This document shows positions 18,152-26,552 of a stretch of 64,000 nt of DNA, piece by piece. The translations under genes and the position numbers were made by a program. Every line of letters starts with the position of its first letter. Within the stretch, counting starts at the first letter, position 1. The notes under the pieces were generated by a model. The model saw only the letters and a program-made list of their open reading frames with translations, ran no database searches and was not told the origin of the DNA. Origin of the DNA: Microbulbifer variabilis (GTDB taxonomy: Bacteria; Pseudomonadota; Gammaproteobacteria; Pseudomonadales; Cellvibrionaceae); NCBI RefSeq assembly GCF_020524905.1, contig NZ_JAIVKI010000014.1, forward strand, positions 1 to 64,000, written 5' to 3'.

Positions 18152-18348
18152 CCGTAAAACGGATAAAACTTGAAGATATTAAAAAATCTAGAGGCTCAAC
18201 AGACAAAAAGACTGTTGATAGCATGACCGAGGCCGACATCAACAAAGGAATAATATCAGACCCCGACTCCCCAAATTTGAATGATGAAGAGTTGAAAGAG
18301 TTTAAACCAGTACCAAAAGGTGGTGAAAATGAAAAAAATCAAACTTGA
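18148..18348 (+). CDS. BrnA-like short antitoxin, copy 1
   Basis: 66 residues from ATG 18148, overlapping the brnT stop. It shows KLEDIKKSRGSTDKK followed by MTEADINKGIISDPDSPNLNDEE, which matches the N-terminal segment of BrnA (xDIxxAxxxDPDxPxL). The C-terminal ribbon-helix-helix DNA-binding part of standard BrnA is absent; the protein ends in a polar tail. It may neutralise BrnT without repressing the operon. The call rests on position plus this segment. Confidence 0.65.
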   Translation: MTVKRIKLEDIKKSRGSTDKKTVDSMTEADINKGIISDPDSPNLNDEELKEFKPVPKGGENEKNQT

Positions 18349-18502
18349 AGAGATTAAGAACAGTCGCGGTTCGACAAACTGGGAAGCTATAAAAAATCAA
18401 AGTGACTCCGATATCGAAAGAGCCGCAAAGAATAGTGATGCAAAATTATTTTCTGAAATTGAACTGTCACAATTTCGCACAGAAAAAGATAAAAAAAATT
18501 AG
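18329..18502 (+). CDS. BrnA-like short antitoxin, copy 2
   Basis: 57 residues from ATG 18329 with an AGGTGG ribosome site inside the end of copy 1. Its start KKIKLEEIKNSRGST closely repeats copy 1 (KRIKLEDIKKSRGST), and SDSDIERAAKNSDAKLFSE matches the same acidic segment, so it is a diverged tandem duplicate. It also lacks a ribbon-helix-helix domain. Either a second antitoxin or a decayed one. Confidence 0.6.
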   Translation: MKKIKLEEIKNSRGSTNWEAIKNQSDSDIERAAKNSDAKLFSEIELSQFRTEKDKKN

Positions 18503-18526
18503 CCTACAATACAATTGCTTATATTA

Positions 18527-18553
18527 ACTTCTACCCAACCACTGGGTAGAAGT
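18527..18553. terminator. Hairpin between convergent genes
   Basis: ACTTCTACCCA/TGGGTAGAAGT, 11-bp stem with 5-base loop, between the end of the BrnA-like pair and the end of the leftward tail operon. A likely shared transcription stop, though without a T run. Confidence 0.5.
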
Positions 18554-18574
18554 ATATTAGAAGAGAGTATATAC

Positions 18575-18826
18575 CTAGGACTGCGAGCACTCTCTTTCCT
18601 CCAATACCCCACCCCACTTTATCGAGTACTCGGTATAGGTTCCGGTCACAATATCAAGAATTTGCAGCCAGGAATAAAACTCTGCTTTCTTAGATTTCGC
18701 AATCTCTTCTGCCAGCTCCATTGCCGTTTCTTCAGTAGGCGCGGAACCTCTAAAACTCTTTGCTCCACCATTCATAAGATGGACTCTCTCGGCAAAAATA
18801 GCGTATCGGTTTATATTCTTTCCCAT
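18575..18826 (-). CDS. Hypothetical small phage protein
   Basis: 83 residues from ATG 18826 (MGKNINRYAIFAERVHLMNG); AAAGGAAG lies upstream, and another ATG two codons earlier overlaps that site. The middle SAPTEETAMELAEEIAKSKKAEFYSWLQIL looks helical. No motif recognised. It is the last gene of the leftward tail operon, after the spike-tip fragment. Confidence 0.55.
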   Translation of the reverse strand: MGKNINRYAIFAERVHLMNGGAKSFRGSAPTEETAMELAEEIAKSKKAEFYSWLQILDIVTGTYTEYSIKWGGVLEERECSQS

Positions 18827-18855
18827 AATCATCTTCCTTTAATGCAATAAAAAAC

Positions 18856-19185
18856 TTAGGCCCTTATTGGCTTAAGCTGGCTTTCCAAACTATCCGCACT
18901 GCTCTTATGGCCATTGATCGCCGCATCTTGATTCGGCTTTTGTCCATTACCGGGGTGGGTATGTGTGGCGAGTGTGCCGGCCAGGGCCGACACTACGCCA
19001 ATCAAATCCTCTAATACCTTCAGCACGTTTAAAGATTCACTGCCTAACCAAACCTTGCCGCCGTCTTTGACTTTGATGGTTTGGCGGACCTTGGCCACTG
19101 ACTCGCGAATATTCCCTATTTGCTCTTTTAGGTCGCAGTTGTCATTGGCCTTACTCCCTGACACGATGCACTTTAGAGGGGGCAT
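18856..19185 (-). pseudogene. Duplicated spike-protein tip fragment
   Basis: The frame codes for a second copy of the last ~85 residues of the spike protein at 20804-21772 (DLKEQIGNIRESVAK ... ATHTHPGNGQKPNQDAA). DNA 18896-19136 and 20853-21093 align over 241 bases without gaps and with 13 differences by hand count; 10 of these are silent. The first residues (MPPLKCIVSGSK) are unrelated and overlap the glycosyltransferase end; no ribosome site is seen. It may be a pseudogene, or a spare tip that can be swapped in by recombination. Confidence 0.7.
18896..19136 (-). repeat. Spike-tip repeat, copy A
   Basis: 241 bases, about 95% identical and ungapped to 20853-21093, same orientation; the two copies flank the glycosyltransferase cassette. 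Confidence 0.9.
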
Positions 19186-20416
19186 AGCTGTCGGAATAAG
19201 AGGTTCTAAATACCCACTCCTGAATATAAGAATAGAGCCGAACGAGACGCATTAGGTTTACATATAGAATGCTGTACCCAATTAGATATGGCCAAAGGGG
19301 AGCTGCAATCAGTTTTTTGGTGGCGATGGCGCTAAGGGTGAAAGTAACAATGTCTAGCAGCATGAGTATTATTTGAGCTGCTATTAGAATGAACCAGGCA
19401 TTTGTACCATATTCATAGAATAACCAGACAAGATAAATCGGTAAAATTAGCACAGCTATTACATTAAATAAGAGAAACTCAAACTGATGAAAAAACTCTT
19501 TAAATTTTAGGTTACGATTAAAAGGATTGATAAAATAGCGATGCTTTCTAAAACGCAAGCGAATGGCGTCTCTTTCCCAGCGGAGTCGCTGCCGAACAAG
19601 TGCAACCAAGTTTGTAGGTACGTCGGTATAGCAGATAGATTCAGGACTGTAGCCAATCTTCCACCCATAATGCCGTATACGCAGTGTTATATCTAGGTCC
19701 TCACCACCACCTGAATCAAAACCACCCGCTTGGATTAACGCCTCTTTTCTGAATGCACTGAAGGCCCCCGAAGCGCAACTCATTTGCCCGAGCATAAAAA
19801 GAGCACGTTTGCCAAGAGAGATAGCAATTAAATATTCAATGGCTTGAAAAGTCGTGAATAAACTGACATTCCAGTTACGCACAAAAATATTATTTGAAGC
19901 TGCCCCCACCTTGGAATCAGTAAACTGCAAGATGATATTTCTAATAGCTTGATAATCAAAGGAACAGTCACAATCCACGTTTAAGATGATATCCCCTGTA
20001 CAATAGCGCAAAGCAAGGTTGATACTTGCAGGTTTCCCCCCGCGTATATCTGTTGCATGGGCGCCATGGATAAGTCCCTTCTTATATAAATTGCGTATTT
20101 TGTATTTCATACCATCCGTTGAGCCATCACTCACGACAATAATTTCATCAGGCGGTCGGCTTTGTTCCCATAGGCTAAGCACACACCTTTCTATGCTTCT
20201 CTCCTCATTGTGCCCAGCGATAATGACGGAGATTTTTCCCAAGCTATTTAAGTCTGTATCTAGTTCTGGTTTCGCCTTAAAAAATGCTAGTGCGGTGAAG
20301 AATGAGAATAGATAGCGAGGTATCTCAAAAACGATAACAACCCAGAGTAATAGAAAAAGCGTTGTAAGGCTTTGGGTGGTAAGGTAGTTGTAGCCATACT
20401 GAATAGTATCCCACAT
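19151..20416 (-). CDS. Membrane glycosyltransferase family 2
   Basis: 421 residues from ATG 20416 with GAGGAG upstream (a TTG just before is rejected). One N-terminal membrane helix (about 17-48), a GT2 core with VSDGSTDG (Asp97), DCD (148-150), GED (239-240) and QRLRW (276-280), then three or four C-terminal membrane helices (about 310-390). D, DxD, ED and QxxRW are the marks of processive synthases such as PgaC, cellulose and hyaluronan synthases; the product here is unknown. It is AT-richer than its neighbours and inserted after the spike gene. A role in changing the host surface of the lysogen is an inference. Confidence 0.88.
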   Translation of the reverse strand: MWDTIQYGYNYLTTQSLTTLFLLLWVVIVFEIPRYLFSFFTALAFFKAKPELDTDLNSLGKISVIIAGHNEERSIERCVLSLWEQSRPPDEIIVVSDGSTDGMKYKIRNLYKKGLIHGAHATDIRGGKPASINLALRYCTGDIILNVDCDCSFDYQAIRNIILQFTDSKVGAASNNIFVRNWNVSLFTTFQAIEYLIAISLGKRALFMLGQMSCASGAFSAFRKEALIQAGGFDSGGGEDLDITLRIRHYGWKIGYSPESICYTDVPTNLVALVRQRLRWERDAIRLRFRKHRYFINPFNRNLKFKEFFHQFEFLLFNVIAVLILPIYLVWLFYEYGTNAWFILIAAQIILMLLDIVTFTLSAIATKKLIAAPLWPYLIGYSILYVNLMRLVRLYSYIQEWVFRTSYSDSYAPSKVHRVRE

Positions 20417-20562
20417 CAACTCAGCTCCTCTGGGCTAGAGTATTACTGGGCGAGTTCCAACCCCTAGTGTAAAGAACGTGCGGCTCCATTGCTTGCCTTT
20501 TGACTAAGTGTGTAGAGGTTTTCTCTGAACTAATCCAGATCAATATAAAACCCTTGAGTACT

Positions 20563-20796
20563 TTATTGACAACGATGTGTTAGGGCTCTATTACCCTCAT
20601 AATAAATGATAGAACAAGTTGACAAAGAACTAGCTGCGCTCGTTCGATCTAGGTCTGTAGCAGCAAAGCCATACATAGTCTTTATTTTTTTAGGTGTTGA
20701 CCAATTGGTCAACATTAGTGTTAAAGCTACTTCAACGGCACTCTTGGTTCTATTCGCAACAAGCCTCACCTGATCTGATGGGGGATATGTAGCCAT
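20563..20796 (-). CDS. Hypothetical protein in glycosyltransferase cassette
   Basis: 77 residues from ATG 20796 (MATYPPSDQVRLVANRTKSA); an upstream start eight codons earlier would overlap the spike gene. It contains a Ser/Thr/Ala-rich C-terminal half (TSAASSLSTCSIIYY) and resembles no family I know. It lies between the spike gene and the glycosyltransferase, so it came with that cassette. Confidence 0.45.
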   Translation of the reverse strand: MATYPPSDQVRLVANRTKSAVEVALTLMLTNWSTPKKIKTMYGFAATDLDRTSAASSLSTCSIIYYEGNRALTHRCQ

Positions 20797-20803
20797 AATT
20801 ATC

Positions 20804-21772
20804 TTAACTATCTTCCGCAACCAATCCGGTAAGGTCAGCTTTTAGTGTATCAGCACTGCTCTTATGGCCATTGATTGCCGCATCTTGATTCGGCTTTTGT
20901 CCATTACCGGGATGGGTATGTGTGGCGAGCGTGGCGGCAAGGGCCGACACTACGCCAATCAAATCTTCTAATACCTTAAGTACGTTTAAAGATTCACTAC
21001 CCAACCAAACCTTGCCGCCGTCTTTAACTTTGATGGTTTGGCGAGCCTTGGCCACTGACTCGCGAATATTCCCTATTTGCTCTTTTAGGTCGCGGCCTGC
21101 TGAGTGGTTGAGGTCGCTTGCGGTTGTCAGGTTTAAATTATCCAGTGCCGACATATTTAGGCTGCCACCAGACAAAAGGCGCAAAGCGCCCAGGACTTCG
21201 ATTATTTTTACCCCGGCCACCTCTTCCACGGAATGCTCACGGGCTTGGCGGTGTTCGCTGTCACAGCTTGTCTGTATTTCGGCGGCTTCAATAATGCGAC
21301 GCAATGAACTCTCGCGAATATCCCCATGGGTTTCCCGGCTCCAGTCTGCGCTGGCGTCCACCTTTTGCCGCACTGAGTCGCTTTGCTGCCAAAGTAAATC
21401 CTCACGGTCGAGCGTCGGAACCCCTACCCCGCGCGATAACACGGTACGAATAAAAGGCTGGTCCGGCTGGCCATAGGCAAAAGCCAATTCAACTACCGTG
21501 CCCGGTTGCGGAAAACCAAAAGCCCCGCGCTCATTGCCGGCAAATTGCAGGGGCAGCGGCACACTACGGAAAATGGGCAACTTCTCCCCCGCTTTGCCTT
21601 CAGGCGTTAATACCTGCACATCCACGCCATAACGGGGGCGAAACTCTTCCGCGAGTTCCGGCTTTTCCATGGGGTCACTAATCGCCACCACCTTTGCCAA
21701 GATCGGCAAATGTAATCCGCTTTTTATTTCGGGGTAGAGCCGGCCAATCATCCGGTTTATTTGTTGTTCCAC
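20804..21772 (-). CDS. Phage baseplate spike protein (gpV-like)
   Basis: 322 residues from GTG 21772 (VEQQINRMIGRLYPEIKSG) with GGAG upstream; another GTG at 21787 is possible. N-terminal OB-fold-like part (30-130, FGFPQPGTVVELAFAYG), then a repetitive beta region (LRLLSGGSLNMSALDNLNLTTA) and a C-terminal tip with ATHTHPGNG, a His-x-His that in P2 gpV-type spikes helps hold a metal ion. It pierces the outer membrane during infection. It overlaps the hub gene by 16 bases. Its tip is duplicated at 18896-19136. Confidence 0.82.
   Translation of the reverse strand: MEQQINRMIGRLYPEIKSGLHLPILAKVVAISDPMEKPELAEEFRPRYGVDVQVLTPEGKAGEKLPIFRSVPLPLQFAGNERGAFGFPQPGTVVELAFAYGQPDQPFIRTVLSRGVGVPTLDREDLLWQQSDSVRQKVDASADWSRETHGDIRESSLRRIIEAAEIQTSCDSEHRQAREHSVEEVAGVKIIEVLGALRLLSGGSLNMSALDNLNLTTASDLNHSAGRDLKEQIGNIRESVAKARQTIKVKDGGKVWLGSESLNVLKVLEDLIGVVSALAATLATHTHPGNGQKPNQDAAINGHKSSADTLKADLTGLVAEDS
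20853..21093 (-). repeat. Spike-tip repeat, copy B (inside the full spike gene)
   Basis: The copy located at the 3' end of the complete spike gene; partner of 18896-19136. Confidence 0.9.
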
Positions 21773-22458
21773 GGGTCCGCACTCCACGCCAAATTCATAA
21801 AATTACCGGCAAGCTCTACCTTGGTGATATAGCTATCATTTAAAAATACACCGGGACGCAGTCTTGGAATACAAGCCACCCTGGCCCGGTTGGCAATTCC
21901 AAAGTTTGTAGCAAAACCCACAGGCAGCTCCAGGAAGCGGCCCGCCCAGTAACTATCGGACCAACTGCCTACAAACACCTTGCCGTCGCCCTGCTGCTGC
22001 CAGGTGTATTGCGGTATACCGAAGGCTTGCCCCAGGTGATCCATTACCCAATAGCCGGTCCCCGCACTGTAAAAAGCCGGGGCTTTATTGTCGGCATAAC
22101 TCCCCGTGCCGGTGACAAACTGCAAGCCGGTAATCGCAGACATAACGCCCAACACCCCCGCCAGGGTGACATAGCGTTCAGCCAGCGGGACCACTTGCGC
22201 AAGCGAGGCTGTCAGCTCGCGGCATAGTAGTTTTTTCTGGTCGCTATCTATTGCTGTGCAATTCACCACATAGCCTATAAAAAAGCGCTGAAGCTGGCTG
22301 GGGTTGTACCCCAAATCCAGCTGCACAAGCCCTTTTAACTTTGAGGTGCTGCGCACTTTAAAAGCCGCGCGACCAGGGGAAAATAAATCCAACCGCACAT
22401 CGTCATCGATGAGGGGCACCACTTCACCATTCACTGTCAGCCGTTTATGCAACTGCAC
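21757..22458 (-). CDS. Phage tail hub protein (gpD/gp27-type, probable)
   Basis: 233 residues from GTG 22458 (MQLHKRLTVNGEVVPLI), overlapping the previous gene by 14 bases. The start NGEVVPLIDDDVRLDLFSPGRAAFKV resembles late-control/hub proteins that form the base of the spike, and it sits directly upstream of the spike gene as D and V-type genes do. It is shorter than P2 gpD (387 residues). The later part has TYTWQQQGDGKVFVGSW, a region also typical of hub proteins. Confidence 0.6.
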   Translation of the reverse strand: MQLHKRLTVNGEVVPLIDDDVRLDLFSPGRAAFKVRSTSKLKGLVQLDLGYNPSQLQRFFIGYVVNCTAIDSDQKKLLCRELTASLAQVVPLAERYVTLAGVLGVMSAITGLQFVTGTGSYADNKAPAFYSAGTGYWVMDHLGQAFGIPQYTWQQQGDGKVFVGSWSDSYWAGRFLELPVGFATNFGIANRARVACIPRLRPGVFLNDSYITKVELAGNFMNLAWSADPWNNK

Positions 22459-23002
22459 CAGCGCTCTCCTCTGTATCGGGGGCTAGTGCGTCGTCGGCAA
22501 ACTTCAATACCTTTTCAAAGCCGGTTAGGGTTTCTGTCCCGTCTTGCTGCTCTGTGTCTGCGGCGGCTATCGCTTCACCGTTGGCACTCTGCCGCTGGGC
22601 GGTCTGGGTTTTTTGTCGCTGTTCTACTTTTTCTGGAATAGATAAATATTCCGATAAGGTGAAATTCACCCGCCAGGCTTTCTTTTCTGGAATCTGGCGA
22701 ACATTGAACGCCTCATTAAACTGAACCTGCCGAATATTCATGGCCTTTGCGGTATCGTCCACAATATCAAAGACCTTCAGCTTTCCATTTTCATCGACAG
22801 ATTCGGCTTGCTGTAACAGCTCTGATAGATCGGCGGATTTATTAAAGGCAATCACCAGGGAGACTGTCAGGGCCTTTGGCTTGATGCCATTCTTTGCCCG
22901 GTCGGTGCTGCTGGTATTACCGCCGAGAGATTCCGTCTCAATCCGTAAAACGCCGTTCACGGTGATTTCAGAACCGCGCAGCACAAAGTCATTTAATCTC
23001 AT
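22445..23002 (-). CDS. Baseplate/tail protein, function unknown
   Basis: 185 residues, start ATG overlaps the stop of the upstream gene (ATGA). Beta-rich N-terminal 130 residues (MRLNDFVLRGSEITVNGVLRIE), then a low-complexity Gln/Ala/Glu-rich tail (RQKTQTAQRQSANGEAIAAA) that looks disordered. Position before the hub gene suggests a baseplate or hub-associated part; I cannot name a family. Confidence 0.6.
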   Translation of the reverse strand: MRLNDFVLRGSEITVNGVLRIETESLGGNTSSTDRAKNGIKPKALTVSLVIAFNKSADLSELLQQAESVDENGKLKVFDIVDDTAKAMNIRQVQFNEAFNVRQIPEKKAWRVNFTLSEYLSIPEKVEQRQKTQTAQRQSANGEAIAAADTEQQDGTETLTGFEKVLKFADDALAPDTEESAGAVA

Positions 23003-23904
23003 AGCCCGAACAACTCTTTTAAAACGGTTAGCTCTCCAGGGGCTGCGGTAAACAGCATGGCCGCACTAAATACATGGTTGTGATCGAAGGGGTGCGAAGA
23101 AATCACCCGGCTGGCAATCTGCCGGGTTGTTCCCTCAGCAAACAGGCAGTAGGTATTGCCCGTCCCGCTAAACTTTGCGGCTAGGGTTTCCGTCTCAGCC
23201 CGTACCCTGTCCAGGTATTGCTGTTTTTTGGTGGCCAGGGTTTGCAGTTCCTCTAAAGGGTTGGAGTTCTCCACCTCGTAGCCGTAGGCGCTGGCAATCT
23301 CCGATCCTATCGCTTGCGAGGCCCAACGGGCTGTCTGTAACTGGGTCAACCGGCGCGGCCGCCAGTGGCCGCCCAGAGGCGCCCCAGGCAGTACCGACTT
23401 TTCAGACTCCAGCCGCAACAGTTGCTCCGCGCGGTGTTCGGCCTCGCACAGTTCGGAAATAGGGAACAGCTGACAGGCTGCTTTTAACCTGGCAGCGAAG
23501 GTGGTCAGCGTCTGCTCTGCAATCAGGATACACACCGCTTCCAGGGTGCCCGCTGGCTTGTGGCTGTCCCAGGCGTCCCCCAGCTTTGCCACCAGCGCCT
23601 GTTGCGCATTGGGCGCGCTGAGGTGTCGGCTATAGCTCTCCCCCTGCCCTACGCCCTCCTGATAGGGATGAACTACGAGCGCGCGCATTTCGGCCCCGAA
23701 CAGATCCACCAGGCTATTCTGTGTTGCCCCACTGCCGGTTGCCGTGCTCGCCGTTGGGTTAGTGGCAAAGCTGGGGGAGATTGCCCCCAGCCGTGACAAT
23801 GCCTCGGTGATTTCCCCTTTGCCCTGTGCCAGGGTCGCGTCAACTGCATCGCTGAGGCTCTTAGCACTGGGAGGAAACTGGATTTGTGCGCTCTGCCAGG
23901 TCAT
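22999..23904 (-). CDS. Phage structural protein, function unknown
   Basis: 301 residues, MTWQSAQIQFPPSAKSLSDAV. Mostly helical with Ala/Glu/Leu-rich stretches (about 130-230), no membrane helix, no signal peptide. It sits in the fibre-to-hub segment of the tail operon and overlaps the following gene by four bases. I do not recognise it; a tail-tip or baseplate-associated role is inferred from position only. Confidence 0.6.
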   Translation of the reverse strand: MTWQSAQIQFPPSAKSLSDAVDATLAQGKGEITEALSRLGAISPSFATNPTASTATGSGATQNSLVDLFGAEMRALVVHPYQEGVGQGESYSRHLSAPNAQQALVAKLGDAWDSHKPAGTLEAVCILIAEQTLTTFAARLKAACQLFPISELCEAEHRAEQLLRLESEKSVLPGAPLGGHWRPRRLTQLQTARWASQAIGSEIASAYGYEVENSNPLEELQTLATKKQQYLDRVRAETETLAAKFSGTGNTYCLFAEGTTRQIASRVISSHPFDHNHVFSAAMLFTAAPGELTVLKELFGL

Positions 23905-23910
23905 AGGCCA

Positions 23911-24111
23911 TTAATCCTGCCAGGGCTTAGTGCGCTGGATGCTGGCAAAACGCACACCAAAAATATAAATATGCGTTTGTCCGCGCACTACCGCCCCGCG
24001 ACCGCCTTCCAATACTTCAATCGTGGCCAGGTTGTTTGTAGTCGCCAGCGGGGTTGTCAGGTGGCGTGGTTCAAAGTGCCAGCGTAAAAAGCCTAAAATT
24101 TTGCGTCCCAT
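23911..24111 (-). CDS. Small tail-operon protein
   Basis: 66 residues, MGRKILGFLRWHFEPRHLTTPL, with conserved-looking GQTHIYIFGVRFASIQR. It is packed between two tail genes (3- and 6-base gaps), which supports it as real. No family recognised. Confidence 0.55.
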   Translation of the reverse strand: MGRKILGFLRWHFEPRHLTTPLATTNNLATIEVLEGGRGAVVRGQTHIYIFGVRFASIQRTKPWQD

Positions 24112-24114
24112 GTT

Positions 24115-24759
24115 TTATTGCTCCAAGGTTTTTAATGTGTTCAGAAATGGTCGAGCGACAGCGAGGTAATCCGCCCCCTCTTCTGCCGCCTCTACAGCCG
24201 CTTTGGCTGTAATGCGAATATCGCGAATCTTGTCCAGCGCACTATTCCAATTGTTCGCAGCCTGTAAAATCGCTTCTGCGGCTTGCTGTGTCGAAACGCC
24301 TTTAACTTCTGCATGGGTTTGCACTGCTGCCGGTACTTCACCCGTATAGCCTGCCTCTGCAAACTGCTGCGCCCCGTCTTTCACCCGTGCGTATTCATCC
24401 GTAATACCGTAGCCGATAGGCACAAAACGCTTTCGCGCCTTACCGGCTAAATTGTCAATCACGTCTAGGGCATATTGGCGGCTTTGATAGAAAGCCTGCT
24501 CCTGTGCAGCGCTTTCCTCTTCTTTGGTTTTTTCTTGATTCCAGCGATCAATAATTTTTTGAAAAGGTTTTATCGATTGGATTTTTTTGTGGGGGCCCTC
24601 TCGGTACTCAATTTCTCCTTGAGGCTTTTTGCCTTCATCACTCCATTGCACCGCCCAAATTGCATCATCGATCAACCCGGACAAATTAAAGTGAAAAGCT
24701 TTGCCATCGATCACTACCGTATCGTCGCCGGCGTCCCCGTTAATAATGGATAATTTCAT
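24115..24759 (-). CDS. Tail fibre assembly-type protein (probable)
   Basis: 214 residues with AGGAG ribosome site; follows the fibre gene as fibre chaperones do. Residues 1-50 form a beta part (DDTVVIDGKAFHFNLSGLIDDAIWAVQW); the rest is helical, with YGITDEYARVKDGAQQFAEAGYTGEVPAAVQTHAEV, a pattern found in DUF4376/fibre-associated proteins of prophages. Exact role is inferred. Confidence 0.55.
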   Translation of the reverse strand: MKLSIINGDAGDDTVVIDGKAFHFNLSGLIDDAIWAVQWSDEGKKPQGEIEYREGPHKKIQSIKPFQKIIDRWNQEKTKEEESAAQEQAFYQSRQYALDVIDNLAGKARKRFVPIGYGITDEYARVKDGAQQFAEAGYTGEVPAAVQTHAEVKGVSTQQAAEAILQAANNWNSALDKIRDIRITAKAAVEAAEEGADYLAVARPFLNTLKTLEQ

Positions 24760-24767
24760 GTTTACTC

Positions 24768-26543
24768 CTAAGCCACTCGAATAATATGTGCTGCCGCGTA
24801 ATAGCGTTGGCGTACATCCACGGAATGAGAGTGGCCACCGCCACTGTTCACCGTAATGTTGTGTGAATGACTGCCATTCGTTGAAGTGTCAAAATAGTGC
24901 TTGTGAGAACCTGCGTGGTTTACCGATACGGAATGGCTATGAACACCGCCATCACTAATGCCCACGCTGTGGGTATGCCAACCCTGCGTATCACTGCCCG
25001 CCGAGTGGTTATGAGCCCCACCGCTACCATTATTAGCACCGGTTACTACCGCGCCGTCCCGGTCACTGGGGTCATAATCCGGCCCGAATCCCGATGCTTC
25101 ATAACCAGGCCATTTCAACAACATCACACTGTTAATACTGTGGCCATGGGACGGAATACGGGAAGTAGACAGCGTGTGGTTATCAACCCAAATGGAATGG
25201 GAATGACCACCCGCGCTGCCCGTTGAGCCGGTGTGAGAATGGTTACCCGCATCCCCAGTACTAGCGCCGTGAGCATGCCAGCCGGCTTCCGCTGTTTCGC
25301 CATTGTGGAAGTGTGCCCCAGCATTCGCCGAGGAAGCCCCGTGGGAATGCGCTCCGTTGCTGCTAGTAGTTCGGGAATCCTCACCACCGATAGCGCCTGG
25401 CTGATATTCATCACCAGCACACACTATCACCCGATTAATGGCATTAGGCCGTCCGTCTTTACCATCGCACAGCGCCCAACCTTCAGGGATATCGTCAATA
25501 GTCCCATGCCAGAAAACCCCGACATTTTTTGGGATCAAATGATCTAAGGCCGCCCATAATTGTTTGGGGGAAACATAAGTTGCATCATCAACGCGCGCTA
25601 ATACCTGCGCATTAGTCGCGCGCTTAACAATACCGTGCTCTGTATATGAGGCGTATTGTTGTTGAGATACATAAATATTGGTGCGGGTCAGCAAGTATTG
25701 CAACACGCCCATATTATCGATGTTGTGCAAATTACGTCGCTCATTAGCCTCGCCAGTGGCGGAGACATAAGAAATTTTTTCTACAAAATGTTTAACGCCT
25801 GCACTATCAACATAATCTAAAGGTCGCCCCTGATACACTGTCACTACAGCAGTAACCTGATCCACATTTTTTTGAAACGAAACATCCAGACAGATTTCAG
25901 CAGGGATATATGGGACTGCAACCTTGATTTCTTGAGGATTTACAATTCGGATACCTTCGACATAACCAATGCCCGGCTGTAGAAAATATTCCCCGTCTCT
26001 CTGTAACAGTTTCCAACCATTTTCAAAGAAAGTTGCGCGCCCATAGATATCCCGGTTACTTACGCGCTCTCGTTCATCCATGGCATTTAACCAGGCACTT
26101 AGATCGATCTGCCAGGTTTCGGCGGGTATGTTAATGCCGGTGGCCTGCTGGGCGTCGGCAAACTGCAAAAGGAAATTACGGGTAATATTGTTACCCTGCA
26201 CCCCGTTGGCTGTAGCCACTTTTAAGGTGCGCGGTAAATAAGCAACTGCGACCAGAGTGCCATCACTGGCCATCAATCCCAGCCAGTTAAAATGGAAATC
26301 CCCAATACTGGTATCCATGGACAGGGAATACACCACCTTATCCGGGGTTAAATAACCTTTCTGGGAAACCGCCTCTTGATAAACAATGGTATTTGCAGCG
26401 GGCATTGTCTCTGCCAGATTGACCGACTGGTTATGATCCAAGCCGTTAATATCCGCCAGAACAAACTGGGTGATGTCTACCGGCTCACTGGCGCCGGTCT
26501 TGGCTGCGATATAAGCCGCTCCAGTATTAATAATTGCGGGCAT
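24768..26543 (-). CDS. Phage tail fibre with collar N-terminus and His-X-His needle
   Basis: 591 residues with GGGGAG ribosome site. The first 170 residues match the tail-collar fibre N-terminal domain of P2-like phages (VYQEAVSQKGYLTPDKVVYSL). Middle: TRTNIYVSQQQYASYTEHGIVKRAT. From about residue 345 a collar-type segment (GTIDDIPEGWALCDG) begins, and from 385 to the end there are 12 His-x-His motifs (AHSH, AHFH, WHAH, NHSH and so on) spaced 8-15 residues apart. In the T4 gp37 tip such motifs bind iron along a three-stranded needle, so a metal-pinned receptor tip is likely. A host-range determinant. Confidence 0.85.
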   Translation of the reverse strand: MPAIINTGAAYIAAKTGASEPVDITQFVLADINGLDHNQSVNLAETMPAANTIVYQEAVSQKGYLTPDKVVYSLSMDTSIGDFHFNWLGLMASDGTLVAVAYLPRTLKVATANGVQGNNITRNFLLQFADAQQATGINIPAETWQIDLSAWLNAMDERERVSNRDIYGRATFFENGWKLLQRDGEYFLQPGIGYVEGIRIVNPQEIKVAVPYIPAEICLDVSFQKNVDQVTAVVTVYQGRPLDYVDSAGVKHFVEKISYVSATGEANERRNLHNIDNMGVLQYLLTRTNIYVSQQQYASYTEHGIVKRATNAQVLARVDDATYVSPKQLWAALDHLIPKNVGVFWHGTIDDIPEGWALCDGKDGRPNAINRVIVCAGDEYQPGAIGGEDSRTTSSNGAHSHGASSANAGAHFHNGETAEAGWHAHGASTGDAGNHSHTGSTGSAGGHSHSIWVDNHTLSTSRIPSHGHSINSVMLLKWPGYEASGFGPDYDPSDRDGAVVTGANNGSGGAHNHSAGSDTQGWHTHSVGISDGGVHSHSVSVNHAGSHKHYFDTSTNGSHSHNITVNSGGGHSHSVDVRQRYYAAAHIIRVA

Positions 26544-26552
26544 CTTCTCCCC

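Noticed and set aside
19151-20416. Glycosyltransferase as part of an O-antigen conversion gtrABC set
   Set aside because: No GtrA flippase or GtrB-type small transferase is nearby, and the QxxRW pattern fits a processive synthase instead.
24780-25420. Possible CRISPR or tandem DNA repeat in the fibre gene
   Set aside because: The periodic signal comes from His-x-His protein repeats; the DNA units vary in length and sequence and have no constant repeat with unique spacers.
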